Assembly (NCBI GenBank): GCA_900468625.1
Contig: UBUL01000014.1
Span: 114,807-162,600, forward strand
DNA length: 47,794 bases
Origin: Hyphomicrobiales bacterium
GTDB lineage: Bacteria > Pseudomonadota > Alphaproteobacteria > Rhizobiales > Rhizobiaceae
Reading direction: 5' to 3'
The notes beneath the pieces were generated by a model. It saw only the letters and a list, made by a program, of their open reading frames with translations, was not told where the DNA came from and made no database searches. This document shows, piece by piece, positions 1-8,915 of this stretch (positions within the stretch are counted from its first letter, which is position 1; every line of letters starts with the position of its first letter). The translations under genes were made by a program, and so were the position numbers.

Positions 1-568
1 CCGCCTCCGCCATGACGGGAAAGCCGAGTTCTGCCGTCAATTCCCGAGCGAGCTTTTCCGCCTTTGCCAGATCGCGCGCCCAAATCCGAGCAGCGTCGAT
101 CGGCCGGACCAGCGTAAGGGCTCGCAATTGCAAGCGAGCCTGCATGCCAGCGCCGAAAATCGTGGCAATCCGTGCATCCGGACGCGCAAGGTGCCGGGCA
201 GCAACGGCGCCTGCGGCGGCCGTGCGCACATCCGTCAGATAGCCATTGTCGAGCAGCAGCGCCTCGACCAGGCCGGTGCGCGCCGACAGAAGCATCATCA
301 GCCCGTTGGTGCTCGGCAACCCGAGCGAGGGATTATCGAAAAATCCGGGACTCACCTTGATCGCGAAACTGTCGAGACCCGGAACATAGGCCGTCTTCAC
401 ATCGACTTCGCCGCGATGCGCGGGGATGTCCAGCCGCATGATCGGCGGCATTTCCACGGCCTTTGTCGCCAATGCCGCAAAAGCCTGTTCGACACAATCG
501 ACCACGTCATTGTCGAGATCGACGATCTTGCGAAGGTCGGCTTCGGTCAGGATCAGCACACGCGTCAT
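1..568 (-). CDS. eutC: Ornithine cyclodeaminase/mu-crystallin family protein, EutC-like (3' part beyond window)
   Basis: This reading frame is open from the ATG at 568 leftwards to base 1 and runs off the window, so about 189 N-terminal codons are visible. The translation starts MTRVLILTEADL and contains the family segment SARTGLVEALLLDNGYLTDV followed by RTAAAGAVAARHLA. The start of the NAD-binding Rossmann fold, IFGAGMQARLQ, lies near residues 144-154. Members are NAD-dependent cyclodeaminases, alanine dehydrogenases or, in ectoine/hydroxyectoine gene clusters, EutC. The EutC call rests on the neighbour: the ATG overlaps the stop of the eutB-like gene as ATGA, so the two are translationally coupled. 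The substrate cannot be fixed from sequence alone. Confidence 0.85.
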   Translation of the reverse strand, partial: MTRVLILTEADLRKIVDLDNDVVDCVEQAFAALATKAVEMPPIMRLDIPAHRGEVDVKTAYVPGLDSFAIKVSPGFFDNPSLGLPSTNGLMMLLSARTGLVEALLLDNGYLTDVRTAAAGAVAARHLARPDARIATIFGAGMQARLQLRALTLVRPIDAARIWARDLAKAEKLARELTAELGFPVMAEA

Positions 569-1551
569 GGCGCCGCCTCCACATTGGGGTCATCGATGAT
601 TGTCCGATGGACCGCCGGATCGATATTGCCTCCCGAAACGACGATCACCGTTGGACCAACGGGTCTCGCCTTGCCTGAAAGCAAGGCTGCTATCCCGACA
701 GCACCTGCCCCTTCGACGGTTTCGCCTTCGACCTTCGCCGCATGGCGAATGCCTGCGGCAATCTCCTCCTCGCTGAGCAGGATCACCTCATCAAGCAGCG
801 CGCGGCACATCGGAAACGTCAGACGATTGTCAAGGCCTATGCCTCCTCCGAGCGAATCCGCCAGGGTCTCCATCTCCTGCACATCGACCGGTCGCCCGGC
901 CGCAAGACTTGCCGCCATCGCGGCGCCGCGCTCCATCGACACGCCGATAATCTTGGCAGCCGGCTGGCGAGCCTTGACCGCGGCCGCAACGCCCGCCGCC
1001 AGCCCGCCACCCGACAAAGGCACCAGAACAGAAGCGACCTCGGGCAGATCATCAAAGACCTCGAGGCCGAGCGTGCCCTGGCCGGCAATGACGCCGGCAT
1101 CGTCAAAGGGTGGAATAAAGCGCATGCCCTCTTCACGCACGAGGCGCTCGACCTCCCGCATGGCATCGTCCTGCGAGTGCCCGACAATACGAATATCAGC
1201 TCCAAGGCTTCGGATCGCCTCGACCTTGTTGGCCGGAACGAGCGCGGACAGACAGACGGTCGCGCGTGCACCCATCGTCTTGGCCGCTTGGCCGACTGCC
1301 CTGCCGTGATTGCCCGTGGAGGCCGTCACTAGTCCGCACGAACGTGCCTTTTCATCGAGGCAAAGGAGCGCATTGGTGGCGCCGCGGAGCTTGAAACTGC
1401 CGGTCCGCTGACGGTTTTCCAATTTGACGTATACCGCAGCGCCCGCACATCGAGACAATGCATGCGAAGGCATCAGCGGCGTACGCAGGACGTGGCCGGC
1501 AATGCGCCGCCGCGCCGCTTCGATATCCTGCAGCGTAACCACCATTGTCAT
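565..1551 (-). CDS. eutB: PLP-dependent threonine dehydratase-like enzyme, EutB-like
   Basis: A fold-type II PLP enzyme of 328 aa. The Schiff-base lysine is K54 in GSFKLRGATNA, the cofactor phosphate loop is SGGGLAAG, and ASTGNHGRA lies near the substrate carboxylate site. Threonine/serine dehydratases of this type deaminate hydroxy-amino acids. The pairing with a cyclodeaminase homologue is the arrangement of eutB-eutC in (hydroxy)ectoine utilisation operons. I chose ATG 1551; ATG 1545 is equally possible, and extension to 1650 would add a Cys/Arg-rich leader unlike the family. It is the first gene of a leftward operon, whereas eutA commonly precedes eutB in rhizobia and is not seen here. 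A catabolic serine/threonine dehydratase remains an alternative. Confidence 0.85.
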   Translation of the reverse strand: MTMVVTLQDIEAARRRIAGHVLRTPLMPSHALSRCAGAAVYVKLENRQRTGSFKLRGATNALLCLDEKARSCGLVTASTGNHGRAVGQAAKTMGARATVCLSALVPANKVEAIRSLGADIRIVGHSQDDAMREVERLVREEGMRFIPPFDDAGVIAGQGTLGLEVFDDLPEVASVLVPLSGGGLAAGVAAAVKARQPAAKIIGVSMERGAAMAASLAAGRPVDVQEMETLADSLGGGIGLDNRLTFPMCRALLDEVILLSEEEIAAGIRHAAKVEGETVEGAGAVGIAALLSGKARPVGPTVIVVSGGNIDPAVHRTIIDDPNVEAAP

Positions 1552-1959
1552 TGTACGCACCGATGGTTTGCAATCGGTGCAACGAATGCCGACAGGATTT
1601 CCATCTCTTTCCCGCACCGCGTGTTCATGACAACAGCGTGAAAGAGACAATGGATCATGTCAATCTGTATATTGTTTCATTACAATTATACGCACGCCGG
1701 CGTTTCGCACCGGCAGCAACTGCGGTTTACAATCTCGCAGTTTTCGGTCGGAGCGCCCCCCTTACAAACCTCGGCGTCACATTCGGAAGACCCTGTCGGC
1801 GGCTTTCGCAACCGACTTTTCTTCCAGCCTGCCACGTGAGCGAAGGCTTTTCGGAAATCTTTTCGGACGGATTACCTCCGTCTGGTTGCCAAAAAACCAT
1901 AATTGTTCCACCAACATGACGGATTGAACACTCAACATTGAGAATCGGGTCGAAGCTTG
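1552..1959. other. Divergent intergenic region eutB / prc
   Basis: No credible gene is visible. On the minus strand a TTGACA hexamer lies at 1658-1663 but lacks a convincing -10 at 17 bp. An inverted repeat ATTGT-N6-ACAAT lies at 1671-1686 inside an AT-rich block. The prc-proximal half (1750-1950) shows nothing I can name apart from runs of A/T near 1885-1910. Confidence 0.5.
1671..1686. promoter_or_regulatory. Inverted repeat, candidate operator upstream of eutBC
   Basis: ATTGT (1671-1675) and ACAAT (1682-1686) form a 5-bp dyad with a 6-base spacer, flanked on both sides by TATA-like bases. It is about 120 bp upstream of the eutB start and next to the TTGACA at 1658-1663 on the minus strand. 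Ectoine operons in rhizobia are known to be controlled by MocR/GntR-type regulators, but no regulator gene is visible here, so the link is inference. Confidence 0.25.
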
Positions 1960-4056
1960 ATGCGTATAAAATATGGTTTCCTCTGCCTTTTCATGGCAAT
2001 TGCACCGTCGGCATATGCCCTGGAAGCAGGCGCGCCGCCAGTTTTGACGCCACTGCCGCAACAGGCGCAAGCCGCTCATTTGACAGCGCAATTTCTTGCG
2101 CGCTTCCATTACAAGCCCGTTCCGCTGGACGATGTTCTATCGGCCAGGATCATGAACCGCTTTATCAAATCGCTGGATCCGGATCGCGTCATCTTCCTGC
2201 AGTCGGACATCGACAAGTTCATGGCCGGCAGCACCAAGATCGATGACGCAATCAACCAGGAAGACCTGAATATCCCGTTTTCCATCTTCAACATTTATGA
2301 CCGGCGGGTCGTCGAGCGCATGAGCTATGCACGCAGCCTGCTGAACCAGAAGATCGACTTCAGCGTGCAGGAAGACTATCCTCTGGTCCGCGACAAGGAG
2401 CCCTGGCCGCAGTCCGAAGCGGAAAGCAATGATCTATGGCGCAAGCGCGTCAAGAACGACTGGCTGCGCCTGAAGCTGGCAGGCAAGGACGACGCCGCCA
2501 TTCGTGATACGCTCGACAAGCGCTACGAAAACTCCCTGGAGCGCGCCTACAAATACAAGAGCGACGATGTTTTCCAGACGTTCATGGATGCCTATACGAC
2601 GTCGGTCGATCCGCATACGGACTATTTCGGAGCGACCGCCTCGGCGGAATTCGATATTTCGATGAAGCTTTCGCTGGTTGGTATCGGCGCGGTGCTGCAG
2701 GAAAGGGATGACTATACGACGATCCGCGAACTCGTCGCGGGCGGCCCGGCGCAGCTATCCGGCAAGCTTGCGGTCGGCGATCGTATCACCGGCGTCGGCC
2801 AAGGTGAAAACGGCCCGATGAAGGAAGTTGTGGGAACGCGCCTCGACGAAATCGTGCAGATGATCCGCGGCGCCAAGGGTTCCGTTGTGCGCCTCGATAT
2901 CCTGCCGGCAGATGCCGGACCGGACGGCAAGCATCACATCATCAGCCTGGTACGCGACAAGATCAGCCTCGACAAGCAGGCCGCCAAGAAGACGATCCTG
3001 CAGGTAAAGGATGGAGACGCTACCCGCAAGATCGGGGTCATTACCCTGCCGGCCTTTTATGAAGACTTCGAAGCGCGGCGAAAGGGCGATAAGGATTATC
3101 GAAGCGCCAGCCGCGATGTCGCCAAGCTGATTGCCGAACTGAACCAGGACAAAGTCGACGGCGTCTTGATCGACTTGCGCAACAATGGTGGCGGTTCGCT
3201 ATCCGAGGCGATCGATATGACTGGCCTATTTGTCGGCAAGGGTCCTGTCGTTCAGCAGCGCAACGCAAACGGCGAAGTGGAAGTGGAAAGCGACGATCTT
3301 TCTGCGCCTGCCTGGAGCGGCCCGGTTGGCGTGCTGATCAATCGCGGCTCCGCATCGGCTTCCGAAATTTTCGCTGCGGCAATTCAAGATTATGGCCGGG
3401 GCGTCATTGTCGGCGAACCGAGCTTCGGCAAGGGAACGGTGCAAACCGTGGTCAATCTGGATCAGGTGGCTCATAATCCCAAACCGAAATTCGGCGAGCT
3501 GAAATTGACGGTTGCTCAGTTTTTCCGCATCAATGGCGGTACGACGCAGTTGCGCGGCGTGACGCCGGACCTCGTCCTGCCCGGTCTTTCGGATCCCAAG
3601 ACCTTCGGCGAGTCGAGCTATGACAACGCCCTGCCGTGGACCGAGGTCAAACCCGCGAAGTATAAGCCTTTGGGCGATATGAAAGCCTTGCTCCCGCCGC
3701 TGCAAAGCCGTCATGATCTTCGGGTGCAGAAGGATCCTGACTTCCAACGTTTCGTGGACGACGCTGAAGCATTGAAAGTGCAACGCGAGAAGCGGGTTAT
3801 CTCGCTCAATGAAGCCGAGCGTCGCAATGAGATGGCCGCCCAGGCAAATCGCCTCAAGTCACGCGGACAGGTAAACGATGGCGTGGACACCGGCGAAGAC
3901 GATGGCCTTCAGGCCAATGAGCGCAGCCTGAGCGCCGATATTGCCCTTGAAAAGGCCCGCAAGAACGCAAAAGACGCCCTTCTGAACGAAGCGGCCGCCA
4001 TTGTTGCCGATGAGGCGGATCTGCAGGCAGGCGGCCTGAAGGCTGCCGTGAAATAG
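1960..4056 (+). CDS. prc: Tail-specific (C-terminal processing) periplasmic protease Prc
   Basis: A 698-aa protein, close to the 682 aa of E. coli Prc. A signal peptide (MRIKYGFLCLFM... with cleavage after AYA) sends it to the periplasm. A long N-terminal helical domain is followed by a PDZ domain (roughly 237-325) and the S41 protease domain. The Ser-Lys dyad is visible as S466 in GSASASE and K491 in FGKGTVQ, with the E. coli spacing of 25 residues. The C-terminal part is charged and helical. Prc trims C-terminal tails of envelope proteins, including factors acting on murein hydrolases. I start at ATG 1960; a TTG directly before it would add one residue. It stands alone and is followed by a hairpin. 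Confidence 0.95.
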   Translation: MRIKYGFLCLFMAIAPSAYALEAGAPPVLTPLPQQAQAAHLTAQFLARFHYKPVPLDDVLSARIMNRFIKSLDPDRVIFLQSDIDKFMAGSTKIDDAINQEDLNIPFSIFNIYDRRVVERMSYARSLLNQKIDFSVQEDYPLVRDKEPWPQSEAESNDLWRKRVKNDWLRLKLAGKDDAAIRDTLDKRYENSLERAYKYKSDDVFQTFMDAYTTSVDPHTDYFGATASAEFDISMKLSLVGIGAVLQERDDYTTIRELVAGGPAQLSGKLAVGDRITGVGQGENGPMKEVVGTRLDEIVQMIRGAKGSVVRLDILPADAGPDGKHHIISLVRDKISLDKQAAKKTILQVKDGDATRKIGVITLPAFYEDFEARRKGDKDYRSASRDVAKLIAELNQDKVDGVLIDLRNNGGGSLSEAIDMTGLFVGKGPVVQQRNANGEVEVESDDLSAPAWSGPVGVLINRGSASASEIFAAAIQDYGRGVIVGEPSFGKGTVQTVVNLDQVAHNPKPKFGELKLTVAQFFRINGGTTQLRGVTPDLVLPGLSDPKTFGESSYDNALPWTEVKPAKYKPLGDMKALLPPLQSRHDLRVQKDPDFQRFVDDAEALKVQREKRVISLNEAERRNEMAAQANRLKSRGQVNDGVDTGEDDGLQANERSLSADIALEKARKNAKDALLNEAAAIVADEADLQAGGLKAAVK

Positions 4057-4074
4057 TCCGATACCAAGACGAAT

Positions 4075-4098
4075 GCCAACGCTCGCGCAAGCGTTGGC
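4075..4098 (+). terminator. Hairpin after prc, possible terminator
   Basis: GCCAACGCT (4075-4083), loop CGCGCA, AGCGTTGGC (4090-4098): a perfect 9-bp stem beginning 18 bp after the prc stop. No T-tract follows on the plus strand, so it may act as an mRNA-stabilising or weak terminator stem. Confidence 0.5.
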
Positions 4099-4261
4099 CA
4101 AAGCGCAATATAGCGGCGAACTCCCGGTGAAAGGCTCGGCACCGTCTTCGTGGCAGTCCAACGGCGCTTCCCACCCGGCGAACGGGCCAAGCTGTGGCGT
4201 CCTACCATATAGGGAGCTATCGCTATGGTGACCGTGTGGAGGCTCGCCGCGCGCAGCGGGA

Positions 4262-4666
4262 TCAAGGAATGGTTTCGAGATCGGTCGACCTAAACTCGTC
4301 CGCCGTGGCGAGAATCGGTACGCCATGAAATTTGGCGCAAGCATAATGGAGGCAATCGCCAAGGTTCAGACCACGACGGCCACTTCGATATCGTTGCGCG
4401 GCGATAAGAGCAAGCCGTGTGGTCTTGGACGCGGGCGGAAGATCGCGAACCTCGATTTTCCGGGCCTCGAGGAATTCCGTTACAACAGTTTCAACTATGG
4501 GTACCGGAAGATTGAACTTGTCTGGCCGGGCAAGTCCAAGGACGCTTTCGAGAACGGCAACGGGCGATGTAAATGGCTGTCGGGCTGACACTATGGCTTC
4601 AGACACGCGCACCGCCTCTGCCTCATCGGAAAGAAGTGCGATGATCGCACAGGCATCGACAAACAT
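4262..4666 (-). CDS. vapC: VapC-type PIN-domain ribonuclease toxin
   Basis: A 134-aa PIN-domain protein. The four acidic metal-binding positions are visible: D4 (FVDACAI), E40 (VLES), D104 (LGDCLHY) and D123 (TADEF). VapC toxins cleave RNA, often tRNA or rRNA, and are silenced by VapB. The start at ATG 4666 overlaps the vapB stop by one base (TAATG), which supports this start over the upstream one at 4681 and shows translational coupling. All catalytic positions are intact, so the toxin is probably functional. Confidence 0.9.
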   Translation of the reverse strand: MFVDACAIIALLSDEAEAVRVSEAIVSARQPFTSPVAVLESVLGLARPDKFNLPVPIVETVVTEFLEARKIEVRDLPPASKTTRLALIAAQRYRSGRRGLNLGDCLHYACAKFHGVPILATADEFRSTDLETIP

Positions 4667-4911
4667 TACGCGTCGTCCCACATGTCGTCGAACGCTTCAC
4701 GGGCAAGCGGCTTGCGGACGTCCTCGCTCATCGCAATGCCATACTTTTTTCGCAACCGAACTGCCGTCTGCAGCGGTGTTTCTGCGTGATTACGACGCGC
4801 AATCGCCTCTCGCATGGCAATCACGATAGCATCGGTGATACCGACGCCAGCCATTTCGGCGAACTTGCGCGTCAGCGCGTCTGCCTCCGGATTGTTTACG
4901 TTGATAGGCAT
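4666..4911 (-). CDS. vapB: VapB-type antitoxin
   Basis: An 81-aa protein beginning MPINVNNPEADAL, with the short N-terminal strand and following helices of Rv0623-like VapB antitoxins, then an acidic, Asp/Trp-rich C-terminus (FDDMWDDA) of the kind that enters the VapC active site. It precedes vapC and overlaps it by one base. By family knowledge the VapBC complex represses its own promoter, so control probably lies in the bases just above 4911. Confidence 0.88.
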   Translation of the reverse strand: MPINVNNPEADALTRKFAEMAGVGITDAIVIAMREAIARRNHAETPLQTAVRLRKKYGIAMSEDVRKPLAREAFDDMWDDA

Positions 4912-5273
4912 AGGCCATCTCCGTGTAGATAATTCTGAAAATCAATGTAGTTCATCGCACGACCCTTTCCAAGGGCTCTTGTAAGTTTGGTTCGCCATAT
5001 GGAAGCCATGGCGCCCGCCAAACTCGGAAGTTCGGCCGGTCTGCTCCGGAAGGGAGCTAAACCAATGATCACTTTAAGTCCGCATGACGTCCAGCCGTCC
5101 GGCTATTGGCCCGCCGGACAGGGCGTTGATGGCCTGAGAGACGTGTTTGACGGCGGCGTCAGCAAGATGTCTTCGGCTTCCTCAACAGCCTCGTCGGTGA
5201 CGAAAAATTTGTCGCCCGCATCAAAGCGAAATCACTGCGTCAATAATCCGCCGGCTACCATAATCCATCGAAA
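4912..5273. other. Gene-poor stretch between vapBC and a hypothetical gene
   Basis: No convincing gene is present. A possible coding relic on the plus strand runs about 5169-5243 and reads VFGFLNSLVGDEKFVARIKA before a stop, with no start and no longer frame. A strong Shine-Dalgarno-like AAGGGAG precedes an ATG at 5065, but the following frame shows no recognisable protein character. The stretch may be degraded DNA. Confidence 0.35.
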
Positions 5274-5768
5274 TCAATTGGAAATCATGTGCATGCCGGC
5301 CAAGGTGATAAGAATGATACCGCAGATCACCACGATCAGGCAGATTGCCGGCGTGTATCGAAGGATGGCGTGCCGGGTTCCGCTTCGCCGCATGAAAACC
5401 GTCGTAACGATCGCTGACGGATGTGGGCGCGCCCCGCCGCCCTGTGCCTGAGGGGCTGTTTCCGCAACGGCAGAAAGCTTTCCCCGCAAATCCTCCGGCA
5501 TCCACCAGTCTGTTTGCAGGCCGAGCGCACGGCGGCCGTCATTTGTAAGCACATAGCGCGCACCGTTATCCCGGCCTGCGCCGTCATCTCTGATCAAACC
5601 GAGATCGAGCGCTTGAGCCAGCAATCGTGTTGCTGCGAGATCAACGTCCTCAAAATCGGAAATCTCATAGACACTGTCACGAAGAACTCGTCCAAGAAGC
5701 TTCAGTAGATCGGATTCGTCCTGCGTTTCCATGTTCGTGTCCAACGGCGTCGATAGAGTGACAGACAT
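5274..5768 (-). CDS. Hypothetical protein with C-terminal membrane anchor
   Basis: A 164-aa protein that I do not recognise. Residues 1-90 look soluble and helical, with two 'WW/winged-helix'-like halves (LLKLLGRVLRDSVYEI, then YVLTNDGRRALGL). A linker rich in Gly/Pro follows, and one strong membrane segment lies near residues 138-158 (AICLIVVICGIILITLAG), close to the C-terminus. This suggests a tail-anchored inner-membrane protein with a cytoplasmic domain. No clear ribosome-binding site supports the ATG at 5768. It stands alone between vapBC and the exporter operon. Confidence 0.6.
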   Translation of the reverse strand: MSVTLSTPLDTNMETQDESDLLKLLGRVLRDSVYEISDFEDVDLAATRLLAQALDLGLIRDDGAGRDNGARYVLTNDGRRALGLQTDWWMPEDLRGKLSAVAETAPQAQGGGARPHPSAIVTTVFMRRSGTRHAILRYTPAICLIVVICGIILITLAGMHMISN

Positions 5769-6062
5769 CAGAGATGTTTCAAATTCATCATGATTGCGTG
5801 GACATTACGTGGACATTTGCTCGAGAGTTCGCGAAGGCCAGTCGCCAGATCGGTGGATCTGCTGTGCCGCGACATCATATCTGTCCATGCATTGGACTTG
5901 AGGGAGGCACATATTTTATCCTTCGCTGCCGCCTCTCTTCACCCGACCTGTACGGAACCTCCACGCAATCTGCACAAAAGCCGGCTATGTGGCCCGCAAT
6001 CGTTCGGGATCATTCCTGACATGGAATTGCCGCCGGTATGATCGCGAAGGTGCTGTCGAGAC
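5769..6062. other. Intergenic region upstream of the exporter operon
   Basis: No gene or clear promoter is visible. A GGAAC at 5954-5958 is not followed by a matching TT element at the spacing used by the stress promoters further right. Short frames here show no protein character. Confidence 0.4.
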
Positions 6063-6293
6063 ATGAAGTTCAGAGCCGAAGTAAAGCGAATAGTTCTTGC
6101 GAATGCTTTGGCGATGACAGGCCCTATGGTCATTCATGCCACTGCAATGGAATATTCCAGGACAGACGCGGTGCTCCGCTCAGGGCCAAACGTCGGGCTT
6201 CGGGCGGTCGGGATGCTTGAAACGCACACGGCGGTTCGAAGCCTATGGGGCCGCGAGGATCACGAAACGAATCGCTTGGCGACAAGATCATGA
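6063..6293 (+). CDS. Small ORF coupled to the exporter operon
   Basis: A 76-aa frame. Its N-terminus is basic then hydrophobic (MKFRAEVKR followed by IVLANALAMTGPMVIHATAM), which resembles a weak signal peptide or short membrane segment; the rest is polar and unrecognised. Its TGA stop overlaps the ATG of the next gene as ATGA (6290-6293). That arrangement is typical of coupled genes and is the main support for calling it real. It could be a leader ORF or chance. Confidence 0.4.
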   Translation: MKFRAEVKRIVLANALAMTGPMVIHATAMEYSRTDAVLRSGPNVGLRAVGMLETHTAVRSLWGREDHETNRLATRS

Positions 6294-7774
6294 TCGGCAG
6301 GTCTTATAGTATTGCGTGCCGACTGCATGGCATGTGTCAAAAGAGCAGTCTCGACACGCCGAAAAGCGAACCCAAAGGCCGGCATGTCATCCTTTCGATG
6401 ATGGTATTGGCATTGGCTTTGCCGGCCTGCCGAACGATGGATCTATCTCCACCGGTAGCACCTCCATCCTTGCCTTTGACCTACGCGGGAGCATCGCCTG
6501 GGATTTCTCCGGCAGGTGCCAGCAGCCAGGCATGGTGGGAGGGTTTTCATGACAAGACGCTGTCGTCGCTTGTCGTGCGCGCCAGCAACGGCAACCTTAC
6601 CGTCGCGCAGGCTCAACAGAATCTGGCAGCAGCAAGAGCCATGGCACATTCGGCGATTGCTGGCTATCGCCCCGAGGTCGGCGGCATTGCGCTTGCAAAC
6701 GCATCAACCGGCTCCCGAGTGAACAATGACTTCACCCGCCGTCCGCTGCAATTGAACCTCGAGGCAAGCTGGGAAGCAGCGCTTTTCGGCCAAGACAAGC
6801 AGGTTCAGAAATCGGCGGATCTCAACGCAGAAATCGCGAACGAGGATTTGATGGCGGCGAGATTGGCCGTGACGGCGGAGATCGCGACGACTTACGTTCA
6901 TCTTCGCGCGCTTCAGAAACGCCATGCCGACACGGCCGAGATGATTGGTTTGCTGGAGAAGAATTCGAAGCTGGCAAGCGTCAGGGAACAAGTCGGCCTA
7001 TCCACGGCAATCGAAACGGAACCCCGGAAATCGGGCATCGAGGCCGCCAGATCGAGGCTCGCGGACCTGGAAACCGAAATCGCCATTTCTGCGCAACAGA
7101 TCGCGATCCTTGAGGGAACATCCGCTCCCGCCGCCGACCTTTTCAAGCCGCAACCACAACCGATCGCACAGGCAAACTCGATAGGTAGCCGCCCTGCCGA
7201 TCTCCTGCGTTCACGACCCGATGTGCGGCGAGCCGAACTGGCGGTGGCCCAGGCAGGCGCGCAGGTCGGCATTGCAAGGAGCGATCTTTATCCGAAGCTA
7301 CGCCTCTCGGGCACGATCGGGATCGGCGCGCCCATCGATCACTCATTGTTTGGCGCCTCAGGCGGCCCATCGCTGCAAGTTCCGATCTTAGACCTTGGCC
7401 GGCGCAAGGATGCCGTTGCGGCAAGCGAGGCGAAATTTCGCGAAGCGGGCTTGGCATACCGGCAAGCCGTTCTTGTCGCTTATGAGGAAGCGTCGAGGGC
7501 ACTGCGGCAGTTCAACGCCGCGCGACAGAGAACCGCGCAACTGAGAATGCGGCTGAACCGTGCGACGGCTGTGCGCAGCAGCGCCGACATTCTCGTTCAG
7601 GAAGGCCTCGAAGACAGATCGAAGTCCATAAAGGGCGCGCTCGACATGATGGAACTGCGCGCGTCATTGACTGACAGCATCGAAGACGAGGCCCGCGCCC
7701 TTGTCGCGTTCCATAAGGCAACAGGGACTGCGCAACAGGCCGTGCCCCCTCATAGGTCGGAAAGGCGGATGTAA
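6290..7774 (+). CDS. Outer-membrane efflux lipoprotein, TolC/NodT family
   Basis: An outer-membrane factor of about 494 aa, the channel component of a tripartite exporter. A lipobox LPAC is visible, with the lipidated Cys at residue 47 from this start. ATG 6332 would give a more usual signal with the Cys at 33, but ATG 6290 is favoured by the ATGA overlap upstream. The body shows two repeats of the family: the first contains NLTVAQAQQNLAAARA, and the second has the signature SRPADLLRSRPDVRRAELAVAQA with IARSDLYPKLRLSG. It is followed immediately by permease, ATPase and adaptor genes, so all four parts of the exporter are encoded together. Confidence 0.93.
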   Translation: MIGRSYSIACRLHGMCQKSSLDTPKSEPKGRHVILSMMVLALALPACRTMDLSPPVAPPSLPLTYAGASPGISPAGASSQAWWEGFHDKTLSSLVVRASNGNLTVAQAQQNLAAARAMAHSAIAGYRPEVGGIALANASTGSRVNNDFTRRPLQLNLEASWEAALFGQDKQVQKSADLNAEIANEDLMAARLAVTAEIATTYVHLRALQKRHADTAEMIGLLEKNSKLASVREQVGLSTAIETEPRKSGIEAARSRLADLETEIAISAQQIAILEGTSAPAADLFKPQPQPIAQANSIGSRPADLLRSRPDVRRAELAVAQAGAQVGIARSDLYPKLRLSGTIGIGAPIDHSLFGASGGPSLQVPILDLGRRKDAVAASEAKFREAGLAYRQAVLVAYEEASRALRQFNAARQRTAQLRMRLNRATAVRSSADILVQEGLEDRSKSIKGALDMMELRASLTDSIEDEARALVAFHKATGTAQQAVPPHRSERRM

Positions 7775-8911
7775 TTGGCCGTGCCGATCGCGAGAAAAAC
7801 GCTCCTCTACGAATGGCGGCGCTTCCTGCCGGCCGTCGCCGCAGTTGCCTTTTCCGGGCTGCTGATGACGGCTCAGGGAGCGCTACTGCTCGGGATCGTG
7901 AGCGCGAATTCGCTTTACGTATCCCGATCGAATGCCGATTACTGGGTCGGCTATCCCGGAACCCAAAGCGTCGAACTCGGACGAACGATCAAGGCTGGCG
8001 TGTTGACCAGTCTCTACTCGGAACCCCTCGTCTCCCATATCGAGCCACTGCTGATTGGATCGGGCGATTGGCGAGCGCCGAGGGGCAACGGTGGTATCAG
8101 CGTAACGGTCCTGGGGATCGACACCCAGGCCGGCAATGTCGGACTGGCCAGGGTCATTCCGGCGGGCTTGCGCGACCTGCTCCGCGAACCGGGCGCCGTC
8201 GTCGTCGATGCGTCGGACAGCGGCAAGCTTTCCACCAAGCCCGGCGATCTCGCTGAGGTAAACGGTCATACCGTGCGCGTCGTCGGCTTGATCGACGGGC
8301 TTCGTGGTCTGGGTGGAGTGAATGTCGTCGGTTCGCTCGACACTGCGCGCACGCTCGATCAGACGCTGCCTGCGGACGGCGCAGCGACCTATTTCCTCTT
8401 CAATATCAAGGCCGGCGGCGATCCATCGGGTGTGATCGGGCGTCTCAATCGGCGCGCCTCCATCGAACGTTTCGAGATCTGGCTTTCGGGACGGCTGGCA
8501 AGCATGTCGACCAGTTATATGCTGTTCGATTCAGGCGCCGGCATCGCCTTCATCTTCGCGACGCTGATTGCCGCGACCATCGGGGCGCTCATAACCAGTC
8601 AAACCCTAATGGCGGCGGTCGCAGGTGCGCTTCCGCAATATGCCACGCTTCGCGCCCTCGGCGTTCCCTTTGGCGGGCTGAGGACCATCGTTGCCGAGCA
8701 GGCAGCCTGGGTCGGAGCTTCTGGCTTGATCATAAGCGGCGCCTTGAGCCTTCTCGTCGCCATTATTGCGCAGATCTACAGGGTTCCCTTCGTGCTCGAC
8801 GGTATCGTCGTCCTCCTTGCCTCGCTGGTCGTTCTCGTCGTGGCGGTGCTTGCCTGCCTCTCGGCGATCCACCGGCTGCGCCAGGCCGATCCTGCTTCCC
8901 TGTTGAGATGA
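7775..8911 (+). CDS. ABC exporter permease, DevC/FtsX-MacB type
   Basis: A 378-aa permease. One membrane segment lies at about residues 16-42, followed by a large periplasmic domain (about 45-245) and three C-terminal segments (about 250-280, 305-330 and 340-365), ending RQADPASLLR as in FtsX-like permeases. The start is TTG, directly abutting the TAA of the lipoprotein gene (zero spacing), so translation is probably coupled. In the DevBCA class two permeases and two ATPases work with an adaptor and a TolC-like channel. The substrate (glycolipid, peptide or drug) is not evident. Confidence 0.9.
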   Translation: MAVPIARKTLLYEWRRFLPAVAAVAFSGLLMTAQGALLLGIVSANSLYVSRSNADYWVGYPGTQSVELGRTIKAGVLTSLYSEPLVSHIEPLLIGSGDWRAPRGNGGISVTVLGIDTQAGNVGLARVIPAGLRDLLREPGAVVVDASDSGKLSTKPGDLAEVNGHTVRVVGLIDGLRGLGGVNVVGSLDTARTLDQTLPADGAATYFLFNIKAGGDPSGVIGRLNRRASIERFEIWLSGRLASMSTSYMLFDSGAGIAFIFATLIAATIGALITSQTLMAAVAGALPQYATLRALGVPFGGLRTIVAEQAAWVGASGLIISGALSLLVAIIAQIYRVPFVLDGIVVLLASLVVLVVAVLACLSAIHRLRQADPASLLR

Positions 8912-8915
8912 TATC

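Noticed and set aside
128..1309. A 393-codon open frame on the plus strand
   Set aside because: It lies opposite eutB and eutC, has low-complexity Arg/Ser/Pro composition and matches the usual antisense shadow of a GC-rich gene.
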